A stretch of 38,662 nucleotides of DNA from Desulfobacterales bacterium (GTDB lineage: Bacteria > Desulfobacterota > Desulfobacteria > Desulfobacterales > JAEINQ01), in NCBI GenBank assembly GCA_016342285.1, contig JAEINQ010000064.1, forward strand, positions 1 through 38,662. The letters are read 5' to 3'. Under the pieces are notes generated by a model. The model saw only the letters and a list, made by a program, of their open reading frames with translations. It made no database searches and was not told where the DNA came from. A program made the position numbers and the translations under genes. Within the stretch, counting starts at the first letter, position 1. The number at the start of each line of letters is the position of its first letter. This document shows, piece after piece, positions 38,602 to 38,662 of this stretch.

Positions 38602-38662
38602 ATGTGTGGCTCTTCGCTGTTTCATATGGGTAAAAATGTTCCCGCCATGGCCAGGAGGGTGT
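38602..38662 (+). CDS. Start of a gene running off the window
   Basis: An ATG at 38602 with TTGGAGGG eight bases upstream opens a frame without a stop to the end of the window. Only about 20 residues are visible (beginning MCGSSLFHMG), too few to identify a product. The good ribosome-binding site is the main support. Confidence 0.4.
   Translation, partial: MCGSSLFHMGKNVPAMARRV

Overview
The window looks like chromosome of a GC-rich, strictly respiratory or fermentative bacterium of the Desulfobacterota (former Deltaproteobacteria), most likely a fatty-acid-oxidising sulfate reducer of the Desulfosarcina/Desulfococcus kind. This is inferred from gene content: many acyl-CoA genes, a fused isobutyryl-CoA mutase, a tungsten-type aldehyde ferredoxin oxidoreductase, an SSS carboxylate symporter with its small partner, XRE-cupin regulators, and many short intergenic minisatellites. 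No rRNA, tRNA, CRISPR array, phage gene or transposase was seen.

Layout. 1-3.7 kb: a carboxymuconolactone decarboxylase-like gene divergent from an HxlR regulator, with two operator-like dyads between them; a MinD/ParA-like ATPase; a PilZ protein; an ACT-domain protein ending in a strong terminator. 3.9-12.6 kb (all leftward): a TetR regulator, IcmF mutase, thiolase, 3-hydroxyacyl-CoA dehydrogenase, XRE-cupin regulator and acyl-CoA dehydrogenase. Apart from an enoyl-CoA hydratase this is a complete isobutyryl/butyryl-CoA to acetyl-CoA route. 12.9-21.8 kb (rightward): a cNMP/CBS/nucleotidyltransferase protein, a Cache-PAS histidine kinase and a LuxR-type response regulator, followed by an acyl-CoA synthetase and a two-subunit SSS symporter. 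Together they read as a carboxylate sensing, uptake and activation module.

21.9-27 kb: a small membrane protein, a crotonase lacking both catalytic glutamates, a GAF-GAF-HD-GYP phosphodiesterase, and a leftward aldehyde:ferredoxin oxidoreductase of different base composition. 27.3-33.9 kb: a TetR regulator, acyl-CoA dehydrogenase, enoyl-CoA hydratase, biotin-type carboxyltransferase, HMG-CoA-lyase-like enzyme and a second XRE-cupin regulator. The layout resembles a leucine/isovalerate (liu) operon, but key residues differ and the biotin carboxylase subunit is missing. 34.3-38.7 kb: a cysteine-rich DUF6125-like protein, a membrane-anchored lytic transglycosylase behind two good sigma70 promoters, a protein with a C-terminal diadenylate-cyclase (DAC/DisA_N-like) domain and an unrecognised N-terminal region, a small hypothetical gene, and the start of another gene.

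The least explained part is the extragenic DNA. At least three loci carry a modular element. It has a conserved left cap next to the start codon of a leftward gene, a conserved GGAATTCTGCCA core, locus-specific arms that are self-complementary, and in two loci a conserved right cap. One palindrome downstream of an acyl-CoA dehydrogenase looks like the arms without the core. A second repeat of about 160 bp lies beside both XRE-cupin genes. Three perfect-period minisatellites (9, 7 and 16 bp) sit in gaps between catabolic genes. Together with the DAC-domain protein, these are the best candidates for something undescribed.
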